A DNA stretch of 64,000 bases, taken from Pseudomonas sp. PD9R. GTDB lineage: Bacteria; Pseudomonadota; Gammaproteobacteria; Pseudomonadales; Pseudomonadaceae. The stretch spans positions 885,400-949,399 of the forward strand of contig NZ_JAHTMR010000001.1 in assembly GCF_019200975.1 (NCBI RefSeq), written 5' to 3'. Of this stretch, positions 35,969 to 44,429 are shown in pieces; the stretch's first letter is position 1, and each line of letters opens with the position of its first letter. Both the position numbers and the translations under genes were made by a program. A model generated the notes under the pieces. That model ran no database searches. It was given only the letters and a program-made list of their open reading frames with translations, and was not told where the DNA came from.

Positions 35969-36427
35969 ATGACTTCTTCAAAAGAGATACCCGTGGGATC
36001 AGGGCAATGCCTTTGCGGGGCTGTACGCTTTTCCCTGAGGGTTGAGCCACGATTTTTTTATCGTTGCCATTGCACCCTGTGCCGCAAGCAAACCGGGGTC
36101 GGCCATAATCTCGCCACGCTGGTCAACACTCGCGACTTTCAATGGGACGAAGGACAAGATGCGATCACCAGTTGGCGCAAACCCAGCGGGTACAGAAATG
36201 ACTTTTGCTCCCAATGTGGTTCAACCGTACCTAACGTACTTCGCGAGACGCCTTACATCTGGATTCCGCTTGGACTTCTCGATACCGAATTGAACATGGA
36301 GTGAATTGGCGATTTTTGCACGGATGACGCTATGCCCTGGGATGAACAACGCTCGGGGAAAAATTACTGCGCATCGCCGGATTCACTTGGTTATCTTCTG
36401 CAGGAACTTCAGGTCACCATTGATTGA
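35969..36427 (+). pseudogene. GFA-family (formaldehyde-activating-like) gene interrupted by one in-frame TGA
   Basis: The first 111 codons encode a GFA-domain protein with all expected zinc cysteines: Cys14, Cys16 (QCLCGAVRF), Cys33, Cys35, Cys38 (CHCTLCRKQTG), Cys80 and Cys83 (FCSQCGSTVP). A TGA stands at 36302-36304. The same frame continues without a shift for 40 codons as IGDFCTDDAMPWDEQRSGKN and onward, which is the expected C-terminal region of the family, and ends at 36427. This looks like a single nonsense mutation or a sequencing error. The 111-residue product keeps every zinc ligand and might still fold. Confidence 0.7.
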
Positions 36428-36470
36428 CTGAAGAATCTGGTCGGCTCAGGGACGAATGGGATGCCATTTC

Positions 36471-37094
36471 TTAGAAACGTGAGGCTACATTGCCTGGCCT
36501 GTCGACGATCTCCGCAATGTCAATAATGCTCCCGATTTCGATTGTGACTGAATCTAGGTGCTCAATCGGTGACTACGGACGCCACGCAAAACGCCACTCG
36601 TGCTGCAAAGTGAATTGGAATGGCTTTGAGAAAACTGCACCAAATTTGCTTTGTCTCCCATATGAAACGGCAGCATCAAAACCGGCCCACTCAGGAAGAC
36701 ATACTTCAGCGGCTGAGTGAAACCGATTACAAAACTCTACTACGTCATGAATGACTAAACAGGCGTCAGTATTAGGAAATTCGTCAAATAGATGTTCATC
36801 CCAACGCTTTGAGAAACATACGGTCAAGTAGTTTGTTCCAACTTCTGACCTATAGACGACCTCACCGATTGGTTTGATAGATTGCCCAGTGCTTTCAAGA
36901 GTGACGTACACAGAGCCTGCGGGGGATTTGCTAATACGAACCAGCTCATCATCGTGTCTCGCTGAATCCACCTCGTGCTGCTTATAGTCGGATGCCGGCC
37001 GAAGACGAAACTCTCCAAGCTCGAGTGATCGCTCTAACCACTTTCGTTCCGAGTATCGATAAAGTTTTGGCGGACGGGTAAGGTCGATTTCCAT
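36471..37094 (-). pseudogene. Hypothetical protein gene interrupted by one in-frame TAG
   Basis: From ATG 37094 (AGGAG 5 bases upstream) 173 codons encode MEIDLTRPPKLYRYSERKW ... LQHEWRFAWRP, then a TAG at 36573. Beyond it the same frame gives SPIEHLDSVTIEIGSIIDIA and onward to TAA at 36471, which reads as a plausible protein end. The opening LYRYSERKWLERSLELGEFRLRPASDY and late QHEWRF resemble DUF2971-type proteins often linked to defence or stress loci, but I am not sure of the family. Function unknown. Confidence 0.6.
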
Positions 37095-37299
37095 AAGCTC
37101 CTACCGTGACATTAGGTGTTCTAGCCGCCCTCTCGGGACGATTAAGCACACTGTATCTTTACCAAATGACAAGCCGGTCCTTGCCTGCTCGTAAAACTCA
37201 CCAGCATTCTGTCCAGCAACCGCTTGCATACCCTACCTTCCACGTCCTGCTGCAATCGACCCAGTTCACCCATGCAATTCGTCCCTGGGCCGTTCACGC

Positions 37300-39159
37300 T
37301 CATGCCTGATCCAACGCCTCTGCCACCCCTCGATCCTCACCCAGGAACCCGCCACTCTGATGGTGCCAAAGCCGCGCATAGATGCCGTTTCTGGCGAGCA
37401 ATTCGGTGTGGGTGCCCTGTTCGACGATCCGTCCATCATCCATGACAATCAGTCGATCCATCGCCGCAATCGTGGACAGCCGATGGGCGATGGCGATGAC
37501 GGTTTTGCCCTCCATCATTTCATCGAGGCTTTCCTGAATCGCCACTTCGACTTCCGAGTCCAGCGCGCTGGTGGCTTCGTCAAGTAGCAGGATGGGGGCG
37601 TTCTTGAGCATCACTCGGGCAATTGCGATGCGCTGGCGCTGACCACCCGAAAGCTTGATGCCGCGCTCGCCCACCAGGGTGTCGTAGCCGCTGTGACCTT
37701 GCCGGTCGCTCAGTTGGCTGATGAACTCATCAGCCTGGGCATTGGCGGCGGCATTGCGGATTTGTGCGTCGCTTGCATCGGGTCGGCCATAGGCGATGTT
37801 GTCGCGAATGGAGCGGTGCAGCAGGGACGTATCCTGGGTGACCATGCCGATGGCGCTGCGCAGGCTGTCTTGCGTCACGTGCGCAATGTCTTGCCCGTCA
37901 ATGCGGATCTGCCCGCTGTCGACATCATAGAAGCGCAGCAGCAAGTTGATGAGCGTGGATTTTCCTGCGCCGGAGCGGCCTACCAGGCCGATTTTTTCGC
38001 CGGGTCGAATGTTCAGGCTCAGGCCATTGAGCACCTGGCGTTCGCCATTGTAGTTGAAGCTCACATTGTCGAAGGTGACCGCCCCGGCGGAAGGTACCAG
38101 CACGCCCGCGTTCGGTGCATCCTGCACCTTTGGGCCGCGGGTAAGGGTTGCCATGCCATCCTGAACGGTGCCGATGCTCTCGAAGAGCGAGGTCATTTGC
38201 CACATGATCCAGTGCGACATGCCGTTGATACGCAACGCCATGGCGGTGATCGCCGCCACGGCACCTGTGCCGACCTGACCCAGGTGCCACAGCCAAAGCG
38301 CATAACCGCCTGCAGCCATGATCAATGCCACCACCAGCGCCTGGTTGACGATCTCGAATTGGCTGACCAGGCGCATCTGGCGAAAACCGGTCTGCTTGAA
38401 ATCCTCCATGGCCGCGCGCGCGAAGTGCGCTTCACGGTTGGAGTGAGAGAACAGCTTCACTGTCGTGATGTTGGTGTAGGCGTCTGAGATACGTCCGGTC
38501 ATCGAGGAGCGCGCATGGGCCTGTTCCTGTCCGACTTTCCCCAAGCGGGGCACGAAGTAGAGCATGGCCAGGCCGAATAACACGATCCAGGCAATGAAAG
38601 GCAGCATCAGTTTCAGGGCAAAGCCGCCGGCCAGTGCGATGATCGCGATGAAGTACACCCCGATGCCGGGGGCGATCTCGATAAGGGTGAATAGCACGTC
38701 ACGCACGGCCAGCGCAGTCTGCATCACCTTGGTAGTGACGCGGCCGGAAAACTCATCGGAAAAGAACGAAAGGCTTTGCCGCAGCATCAGGCGGTGGAAA
38801 TCCCAGCGCAGCCGCAACGGCAGATTGATCGCCAATATCTGGTGCTGCACCATGGTACGTAATGCCACTAGCCCGACGCTGGTCACCATTACGATGCCCA
38901 TGCCCCATAACACGCGACTTTCCTGCACAGCCGCATCACCGCCTGCCTGCCAGGTCGAGAGCAGATCCACAACCTGGCCGAGGAAAGCAAACAGCCACGC
39001 TTCGTAGACCGACACACCGGCACTGAGCAGCGCGAATGCAAGAATATAGCCGCGGGCACCCCGTGTGCACGCCCAAAGGAACCGAGCCAGACCTTCGGGC
39101 GGCGGCGGTACCTCGTCTGGCGGGAAGGGGTCGAGCCTTTGTTCAAATGCGCGAAGCAT
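37300..39159 (-). CDS. ABC exporter, fused membrane and ATPase domains (MsbA-like)
   Basis: A 619-residue half-transporter: six transmembrane helices (about 30-320, type-1 exporter domain) and a nucleotide-binding domain (about 360-600) with Walker A GLVGRSGAGKST (about 389-400), signature LSGGQRQR, Walker B ILLLDEATSALD and the H-loop AHRLST. It works as a homodimer or with a partner to export lipids, drugs or peptides; the substrate cannot be read. Start at 39159 (MLRAFEQRLDPFPPDEVPPP) chosen over a GTG/ATT-like codon 7 residues upstream. It stands alone among decayed genes and is itself intact. Confidence 0.9.
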   Translation of the reverse strand: MLRAFEQRLDPFPPDEVPPPPEGLARFLWACTRGARGYILAFALLSAGVSVYEAWLFAFLGQVVDLLSTWQAGGDAAVQESRVLWGMGIVMVTSVGLVALRTMVQHQILAINLPLRLRWDFHRLMLRQSLSFFSDEFSGRVTTKVMQTALAVRDVLFTLIEIAPGIGVYFIAIIALAGGFALKLMLPFIAWIVLFGLAMLYFVPRLGKVGQEQAHARSSMTGRISDAYTNITTVKLFSHSNREAHFARAAMEDFKQTGFRQMRLVSQFEIVNQALVVALIMAAGGYALWLWHLGQVGTGAVAAITAMALRINGMSHWIMWQMTSLFESIGTVQDGMATLTRGPKVQDAPNAGVLVPSAGAVTFDNVSFNYNGERQVLNGLSLNIRPGEKIGLVGRSGAGKSTLINLLLRFYDVDSGQIRIDGQDIAHVTQDSLRSAIGMVTQDTSLLHRSIRDNIAYGRPDASDAQIRNAAANAQADEFISQLSDRQGHSGYDTLVGERGIKLSGGQRQRIAIARVMLKNAPILLLDEATSALDSEVEVAIQESLDEMMEGKTVIAIAHRLSTIAAMDRLIVMDDGRIVEQGTHTELLARNGIYARLWHHQSGGFLGEDRGVAEALDQA

Positions 39160-39358
39160 GGTGGTCTCCGAAACGATCAATTAAAGGGGATTCTGCCATT
39201 TAAAAGTTGCCTTGAGGGTTATGTGCCAATAACGACTATGGTGCTATTGGCGTGTTGCCCTGGAAGTTGTGTGTCTACGTCGGCCCCGTCTCTGTCTTCG
39301 AGAGCTTGCCATAGTTGCGGAACTGCAACAGCGGCTTGACCACCTCGGCGCTTGGGAG

Positions 39359-39661
39359 TTTTCGGCCTTGCCGCCGGTCAAGGGCTTCTGGTCGCTGACC
39401 TTGTATAACGAACAGCATTTCTTCGCGGAAAACCCACTGGGCCGCTATTCCCTCGGCACCAAGAACAAATCGCTCAAACCCAATGCGGATGGCTCGATGA
39501 CGCTGTACGTACAGAGCGAATCCCCGGGTGCGGACAAAGAAAGCAACTGGCTACCCGCGCCTAAGGGCGCCGACTTCTCCCTCTACGTTCGAGCCTATTG
39601 GCCTGAAGCCGCGGCCATGAACCGCCAGTGGACACCGCCAGCGGTAGTCAAGGTCAATTGA
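39359..39661 (+). pseudogene. 3' remnant of a DUF1254/DUF1214 gene
   Basis: About 100 codons encode ALPPVKGFWSLTLYNEQHFF, NPLGRYSLGTKNKSLKPNADGS, SNWLPAPKGADFSLYVRAYWP and end with PPAVVKVN. This is the whole C-terminal DUF1214 domain of proteins that normally run to about 350-480 residues with an N-terminal DUF1254 domain. Upstream sequence in this frame (MCLRRPRLCLRELAIV) has no family likeness. No ribosome-binding site suits an intact start, so I call it a truncated remnant. Confidence 0.65.
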
Positions 39662-40044
39662 GAAAGTGCGTAAGCGCTTACGATGGCCTGACAGCCTCGG
39701 GCAAAGGCGTGCGGGTGAGGTCCCAAGCAAGCGTTTTTCGATTAAAGCTGGAAACCCAGTGTTTTCATTAAAGAGTGACGCACCTGCGCGTTGCCCCGTG
39801 GATAAGCGGTGCAACGCGGTCATCTTTTTGACCCGCAGGCGCAGCAGCCTGTTGTTTGGTTACCTGATCGGCGCTGCGCTGATCTGTGGGGAGGCGGTGG
39901 TGCAAGCGGTTTTTTGGGGGGCTGCGGAATGTCAAGCGTTGGAGCAGGTGACTCGGCGTTTGTCGCAGGCTGAGGATTGAGGGGGAACCCACTGCCAACC
40001 ACGAAATAAAGGAGCGCGTGAGACTGCGAATTGCCAGGCTGATG
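39662..40044. other. Gap after the DUF1214 remnant
   Basis: A 104-codon plus-strand frame (39666-39980) ends in a hydrophobic FGYLIGAALICGEAVVQAVFWG and a polar tail, so a small membrane protein starting internally is possible, but no start has a convincing ribosome-binding site. Nothing else is recognisable. Confidence 0.3.
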
Positions 40045-40488
40045 CTAACTACACGCCGCCGATACAGCCTTCTCGGCACGTTGAATTTCTTGTTTTACGT
40101 CAGTCGTTATTCGCTGCTCCTTGCGCTGCTGCCCAAGGAATGGTTGGTCGCCCTGGGATTTTACCTCTGCATCGGTAGCAGCAATCTGCGCTTCGACCGC
40201 AGCAGAGTGTTCTGAAATGACAGCGTCCACCTCTTTTTCATCTTTTGCAGTATCCAAAGCGGAGACGAGCTTGTTCACGTCAGCCTCTTCAGCCTCGGTA
40301 AATCCTTCGACCGTCAGCCCGGAAGCCATTGCCCGCGCTTGGACCTGCAGGGTCTTCAGGTGCTGCTGTGCCACTTTGCACTGCTCTTCCTGTTGCTGAT
40401 TCTCCATGAGATGCCATGTGATCAACCTGTAACCCACGGCACCGAGAATTGTCATGGTGACAATGCCAGCAATCAATCTGCCTTTCAC
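40045..40488 (-). CDS. Hypothetical protein with N-terminal membrane anchor and coiled coil
   Basis: A 147-residue protein with one N-terminal hydrophobic segment (about residues 5-24, LIAGIVTMTILGAVGYRLIT) and a long, highly charged, alanine- and glutamine-rich helical remainder (ENQQQEEQCKVAQQHLKTLQ; AEEADVNKLVSALDTAKDEKEVDAV). This suggests a periplasmic coiled coil anchored in the inner membrane. GAGG lies 7 bases before the start. No family recognised. Confidence 0.6.
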   Translation of the reverse strand: MKGRLIAGIVTMTILGAVGYRLITWHLMENQQQEEQCKVAQQHLKTLQVQARAMASGLTVEGFTEAEEADVNKLVSALDTAKDEKEVDAVISEHSAAVEAQIAATDAEVKSQGDQPFLGQQRKEQRITTDVKQEIQRAEKAVSAACS

Positions 40489-40871
40489 ATTCCACGCCCT
40501 CAGCTGGCCAGCGAACGTATTTGGTACTGAACATCCGATTCCATTCGATGAATCAAAAGCGTAGCAGCGGAGCAGTGAGGAGTAGACCCATCATTTAATT
40601 AAGTGAGTACCCCGGAACTCTCCGTTTGAACCAATGTAGGCTAGCGCGCCGCTTTTGCGGCGGCGAAATAATCGGTTGTTGATTGACATCCAGCCGCGGC
40701 GGACACCCGCTAGTTCCCGAGTTTGGAAGGATTCAAACAGAAAACGGGGGCTATGCTTGAGGGCATAAATGATGTCTGGTCGGGTATGTTCCGGCGGGGA
40801 ACGCGATCAGAACGTGTTGATAGAAGGTTGAAAAATGGGCCTGTCGTCTTGAGACATAACGGGAGCGATGC
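40489..40871. other. Intergenic region before the phosphoesterase gene
   Basis: The 383 bases contain no open frame with a ribosome-binding site and no repeat. The AT-rich CATTTAATTAAGTGAGTA near 40590 may belong to a promoter. Confidence 0.35.
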
Positions 40872-41327
40872 ATGAAAGTTGGGGTTATTTCCGATACCCA
40901 TGGCCTGCTGCGTCCAGAAGCTCTCGCCACCTTGCAAGGGTGTGAGCGCATCATTCACGCGGGCGACATTGGCACCCCTGAAATTCTCGACCAATTGGAA
41001 GCTATTGCCCCGCTGTATGCAGTGCGCGGGAACAATGACCGGGATTCCCCATGGGCATCGAATCTCTCTGACGCTCTGCGCTTCAACCTCAACGGGTGGC
41101 AGACCTTGCTGGTGCATGACATCGCTGATGTCCCGGTGGCGATTGAAGCAGGCATCAAGCTGGTGATCACCGGTCACTCGCACAAGCCATTTATCGAATG
41201 GCGCGGCGAACGGCTATTCCTCAATCCGGGTAGCGCGGGGCGCAGGCGTTTCAAACTCCCGGTGACGCTGGCGTTACTTGAGGTGAGTGGGACTTTGATT
41301 GAGCCCCGGCTAGTAACCTTGCTCTAA
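40872..41327 (+). CDS. YfcE/MJ0936-type metallophosphoesterase
   Basis: A 151-residue calcineurin-like phosphoesterase with every metal-site motif: Asp8 and His10 (ISDTHG), Asp32 (HAGDIG), Asn54/Asn55 with Asp56 (RGNNDRD), His82 (LVHD), and His102/His104 (TGHSHKP). Small proteins of this kind are di-metal phosphodiesterases acting on artificial bis-phosphodiesters; the natural substrate is unknown. It stands alone, with a separate promoter. Confidence 0.9.
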   Translation: MKVGVISDTHGLLRPEALATLQGCERIIHAGDIGTPEILDQLEAIAPLYAVRGNNDRDSPWASNLSDALRFNLNGWQTLLVHDIADVPVAIEAGIKLVITGHSHKPFIEWRGERLFLNPGSAGRRRFKLPVTLALLEVSGTLIEPRLVTLL

Positions 41328-41357
41328 CATCCAACTTTTCGCTGCTCGTCGCCAGGT

Positions 41358-42140
41358 CTAAAGCGTTGGAAACCAGCGCCGATGAAGCGCCTTGAGCACA
41401 CCGTTGGCCTCAATGCGTCGAAAGCCCTCGTCATACATTTCCAATGCGCGCAGTCCGTCTGGATGCACCAGGCTAAAGCCGATCGTCGAGTTCACCACGC
41501 CGCAATTGAAGGCGAAACGCACCGTATTGTCCGTGCCCGATTGTTTAGCTTTCTGGTCCCTGACCTCAACGTCATTGCTCATGATCACTGCTGCCTGAAA
41601 GCGCTGAGCAGCGAGTTTTTGCAGGCTTGTCAGGTCCGACAGCGAGTTTTCGAATGTAACCCCGGAGGCCTTGAGTGCCATTACCTGGGCCGAATATTCG
41701 TAGTCTCGGGTGATACCAATGACAGTACCCGGCGGTAAAACACATTGGCCGTCCAGGCGTTTCGGCAAGGGGGCTTTGATTGATTCGAAGACATCATTGC
41801 TGACTTTGAAGATCGGTCGCGAAGCCAGCTTGATCTTGCCCTGGAATTCGGGCTGCCAGCTCATGTTGAAGCAGGCGGCGACCTGGCCACTGAGTACCAT
41901 GTACTTACAGCGTGAATACGGCACTACTTTCAACTTGGCTTCCACGGCCATCTCTTTGAAGGCGGCGACGACTACATCGTTGGCATAACCGGTGCCGTCG
42001 CTGTTTGACCAGGGCGCGGCGGCATCTTCTACCATGATCGTCAGTGTTTCATGCGTATCCTGTAAGGCGCTGGCGCTGGCGTTTACTACCAGCAATTGGA
42101 GAATGCAGGTCAGAAGGGTTGGCGAAGCGTGTGGCCACAT
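41358..42140 (-). CDS. Periplasmic solute-binding protein, family 3 type, orphan
   Basis: A 260-residue protein with a signal peptide (about 1-25, ending ASASA) and the SBP family 3 / GltI-like domain: LTIMVEDAAAPWSNSDGTG, VKFK-like VVPYSRCKYMVLSGQVAACFN, FEVESIKAP-like segments and ALEMYDEGFRRIEANGVLKAL at the end, the usual closing helix. Such proteins bind amino acids or small organic acids. No permease or ATPase gene is adjacent, so it may serve a distant transporter or act as a sensor-type binding protein. Confidence 0.8.
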   Translation of the reverse strand: MWPHASPTLLTCILQLLVVNASASALQDTHETLTIMVEDAAAPWSNSDGTGYANDVVVAAFKEMAVEAKLKVVPYSRCKYMVLSGQVAACFNMSWQPEFQGKIKLASRPIFKVSNDVFESIKAPLPKRLDGQCVLPPGTVIGITRDYEYSAQVMALKASGVTFENSLSDLTSLQKLAAQRFQAAVIMSNDVEVRDQKAKQSGTDNTVRFAFNCGVVNSTIGFSLVHPDGLRALEMYDEGFRRIEANGVLKALHRRWFPTL

Positions 42141-42508
42141 TCTGTGATAAGTCCTTTTTTAACCATGGATGCTTCATTGAGTCGTTGATTCCAGTGCATG
42201 CACATCGGTGTTTTATTATCGGCGTGTCAATCCCCTGTACTGGACGGTTAGAAGATGCAGGTCGCCTATCACGATAGATCAAGTTTACCCCGGCAAAAAT
42301 GAATTGACTGAAATCTGCCAGGCAATGCCGGTGATCGCGTCGCAAACCGGCTACATTTGTAATTCCGCGAACCGGTGTGATCGCCGCTGGCACCTGCGAT
42401 TCGAAGCCAATAAAGGTTTGCAATGGCTGCGCGAGCCGGCGAAATACTGCGCAATGAGCTGAATCGGATCATGTCACTGCATGAGATCCATTCCGGTTGG
42501 AGCGATTC
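42141..42508. other. Divergent intergenic region
   Basis: The gap of 368 bases separates the solute-binding protein and the SulP transporter, which are transcribed divergently. I see no operator-like repeat, hairpin or credible small gene. Confidence 0.35.
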
Positions 42509-44236
42509 ATGAATCAACCAGGCAGCGATCCAGATGAACAGGCACCAGGTTTGACGTCTGCGGTGCCCGCGCGTCACCTGTTGTTACCGGAGTGGGTGGG
42601 CAACTACCGACAGGCCTGGCTCAAAGGCGATGTCATCGCCGGACTGACCGCCGGGGCAGTGGTCATTCCCAAAGCCTTGGCGTACGCGACCATTGCGGGC
42701 CTTCCGGTGCAGGTCGGGCTCTATACGGTGCTGGTGCCGATGACCATCTATGCCTTGCTTGGCACTTCACGCCCGCTCAGCGTCAGCACCACCACGACCC
42801 TTGCCATCCTCGCTGGCTCTGCACTCAGCCAGATCAGCCCGGCCGGCGACCCAGGGATGTTGATGGCGGCATCCGCCACGCTCACCTTGTTGGTCGGTGC
42901 AATGTTGGTGTTGGCGGGATTGTTGCGTCTGGGGTTCGTTGCCAATTTCATTTCTGAACCGGTGCTGGTGGGTTTCAAAGCAGGCATCGGGATCGTAATC
43001 GTGCTGGATCAGTTGCCGAAATTGCTGGGCATCCACATCGAAAAAGGCAGCTTCACTCACAACGTATTCGCCACTGTCCAAGGGGTCGGGCACGCCTCGC
43101 TGCCGACGGTGGCGGTAGGCGTTTTTATGGTGCTGATCCTGATGGGCATGAAGCGTTTTACCCCACGTTTACCGGCGCCGCTGATTGCGGTCGCTATCGG
43201 GATTGTCGGCATGAGCATGCTCGGCCTGGAGCGTTTTGGTGTGTCGGCTGTCGGTGTTGTTCCAATTGGTTTGCCGGGATTAACGTTACCCCTCGGCTCG
43301 ATGGTTGCTGAGCTCTGGCCTTCGGCGCTGGGCATAGCGCTCATGAGCTTTACCGAAACCATCGCGGCGGGGCGTGCATTTGCCCTCAGTGATGAGCCTT
43401 CACCGCAACCTAACCGGGAACTGGTTGCGACAGGCATTGCCAATCTGGGAGGAGCGTTTCTAGGCGCTATGGTCGCAGGGGGAGGAACCACCCAGACGGC
43501 GGTGAATCGGTTGGCCGGCGCTCACTCGCAACTGGCCGGGCTGGTCACCGCCATGTTGGCGCTGGGCACCTGTCTGTTGCTGGCACCCTTCATTGGATTG
43601 ATGCCAAATGCCACGCTTGCCGCCGTGGTGATTGTGTATTCGATAGGCCTGATCGAGCCCACCGAATTTCGCGATATTCTTTCGGTGCGCCGCACGGAAT
43701 TTATCTGGGCGGTCGTGGCGATGATCGGGGTCATGCTTCTCGGTACGCTGCAGGGTATCGTCGTTGCGATCATCGTTTCATTGGTGGCGTTGGCCTATCA
43801 GGTCTCCGATCCGCCAGTACATATTCTGGGGCGAAAACCCGGCACCAATGTGTATCGTCCGCAGTCCGCCGAACACGCCGATGACGAACATTTTGACGGA
43901 TTGCTTTTGCTTCGGCCTGAAGGTCGGATCTTCTTCGCAAATGCCGAACGTGTTGCCCTGAAGATGCGATCGTGCCTGGAAGAGGCAAGACCCTGCGTGG
44001 TGATTCTCGATCTGCGCAGTGTCTTCGATCTGGAATACACCGCGTTGAAAATGCTCACGCAAGCACAGCAGCGCCTGGGGGAGAAAGGGATTGCGCTGTG
44101 GCTGGTGGGCATGAGTCCAAGCGTCTGCGCGATGGTCATCAAGGCACCTTTGGGTTCGGCGCTGGGAGAGGCATGCCTGTTCCTGAACCTGGAGCAGGCA
44201 GTTGCGCAATTTCAAAGGCAATCGACGAAGAGGTAA
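42509..44236 (+). CDS. SulP-family inorganic anion transporter with STAS domain
   Basis: A 575-residue SLC26/SulP protein: about twelve to fourteen helices (residues 40-430) with the hallmark VVIPKALAYATIAGLPVQVGLYTVLVP and FTETIAAGRAFA, then a C-terminal STAS domain (about 455-565; VVILDLRSVFDLEYTALKML). Family members carry sulfate, bicarbonate, nitrate or dicarboxylates; the ion is not certain. GGAG precedes the ATG at 42509. A small zinc-ribbon frame overlaps its end. Confidence 0.9.
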   Translation: MNQPGSDPDEQAPGLTSAVPARHLLLPEWVGNYRQAWLKGDVIAGLTAGAVVIPKALAYATIAGLPVQVGLYTVLVPMTIYALLGTSRPLSVSTTTTLAILAGSALSQISPAGDPGMLMAASATLTLLVGAMLVLAGLLRLGFVANFISEPVLVGFKAGIGIVIVLDQLPKLLGIHIEKGSFTHNVFATVQGVGHASLPTVAVGVFMVLILMGMKRFTPRLPAPLIAVAIGIVGMSMLGLERFGVSAVGVVPIGLPGLTLPLGSMVAELWPSALGIALMSFTETIAAGRAFALSDEPSPQPNRELVATGIANLGGAFLGAMVAGGGTTQTAVNRLAGAHSQLAGLVTAMLALGTCLLLAPFIGLMPNATLAAVVIVYSIGLIEPTEFRDILSVRRTEFIWAVVAMIGVMLLGTLQGIVVAIIVSLVALAYQVSDPPVHILGRKPGTNVYRPQSAEHADDEHFDGLLLLRPEGRIFFANAERVALKMRSCLEEARPCVVILDLRSVFDLEYTALKMLTQAQQRLGEKGIALWLVGMSPSVCAMVIKAPLGSALGEACLFLNLEQAVAQFQRQSTKR

Positions 44237-44394
44237 TCACAGGGGCTGGTTCCTTCGATTACGCCCGTCCAACCTGTTCGGTATCGACCGGGCATGACTA
44301 CCTGGCAAGCCAAACCCAATGCAACGAATGCCATGCCTTGGCCTCATACAAAGATGAGTGGAGTCATTGGTATTGCTATGGATGCAATGGCTGA
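44173..44394 (+). CDS. Possible small zinc-ribbon protein (73 aa)
   Basis: Overlapping the SulP end in another frame, ATG 44173 (preceded by GGGAGAGG) opens 73 codons ending in [21 protein letters not shown] and YGCNG. The CxxC ... CxxC spacing (14 residues between pairs) and aromatic W/Y content look like a treble-clef or ribbon zinc site, not chance. The first 35 codons, antisense or alternative-frame to SulP, look unlike protein, so the true start may be a non-ATG codon nearer 44250, or this may be the tail of a lost gene. Confidence 0.4.
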   Translation: MPVPEPGAGSCAISKAIDEEVITGAGSFDYARPTCSVSTGHDYLASQTQCNECHALASYKDEWSHWYCYGCNG

Positions 44395-44429
44395 TCGCAG
44401 TTTTACCCCGACAACAGGTAATGGTTTTT

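Noticed and set aside
36302..36304. Selenocysteine codon in the GFA-type gene
   Set aside because: An in-frame TGA followed by coding sequence raises the idea, but GFA zinc cysteines lie elsewhere, no SECIS-like hairpin is evident, and the nearby gene has a TAG of the same kind.
42049..42423. 124-codon minus-strand frame in the gap before SulP
   Set aside because: It overlaps the signal-peptide end of the solute-binding protein gene, has no ribosome-binding site and no family likeness.
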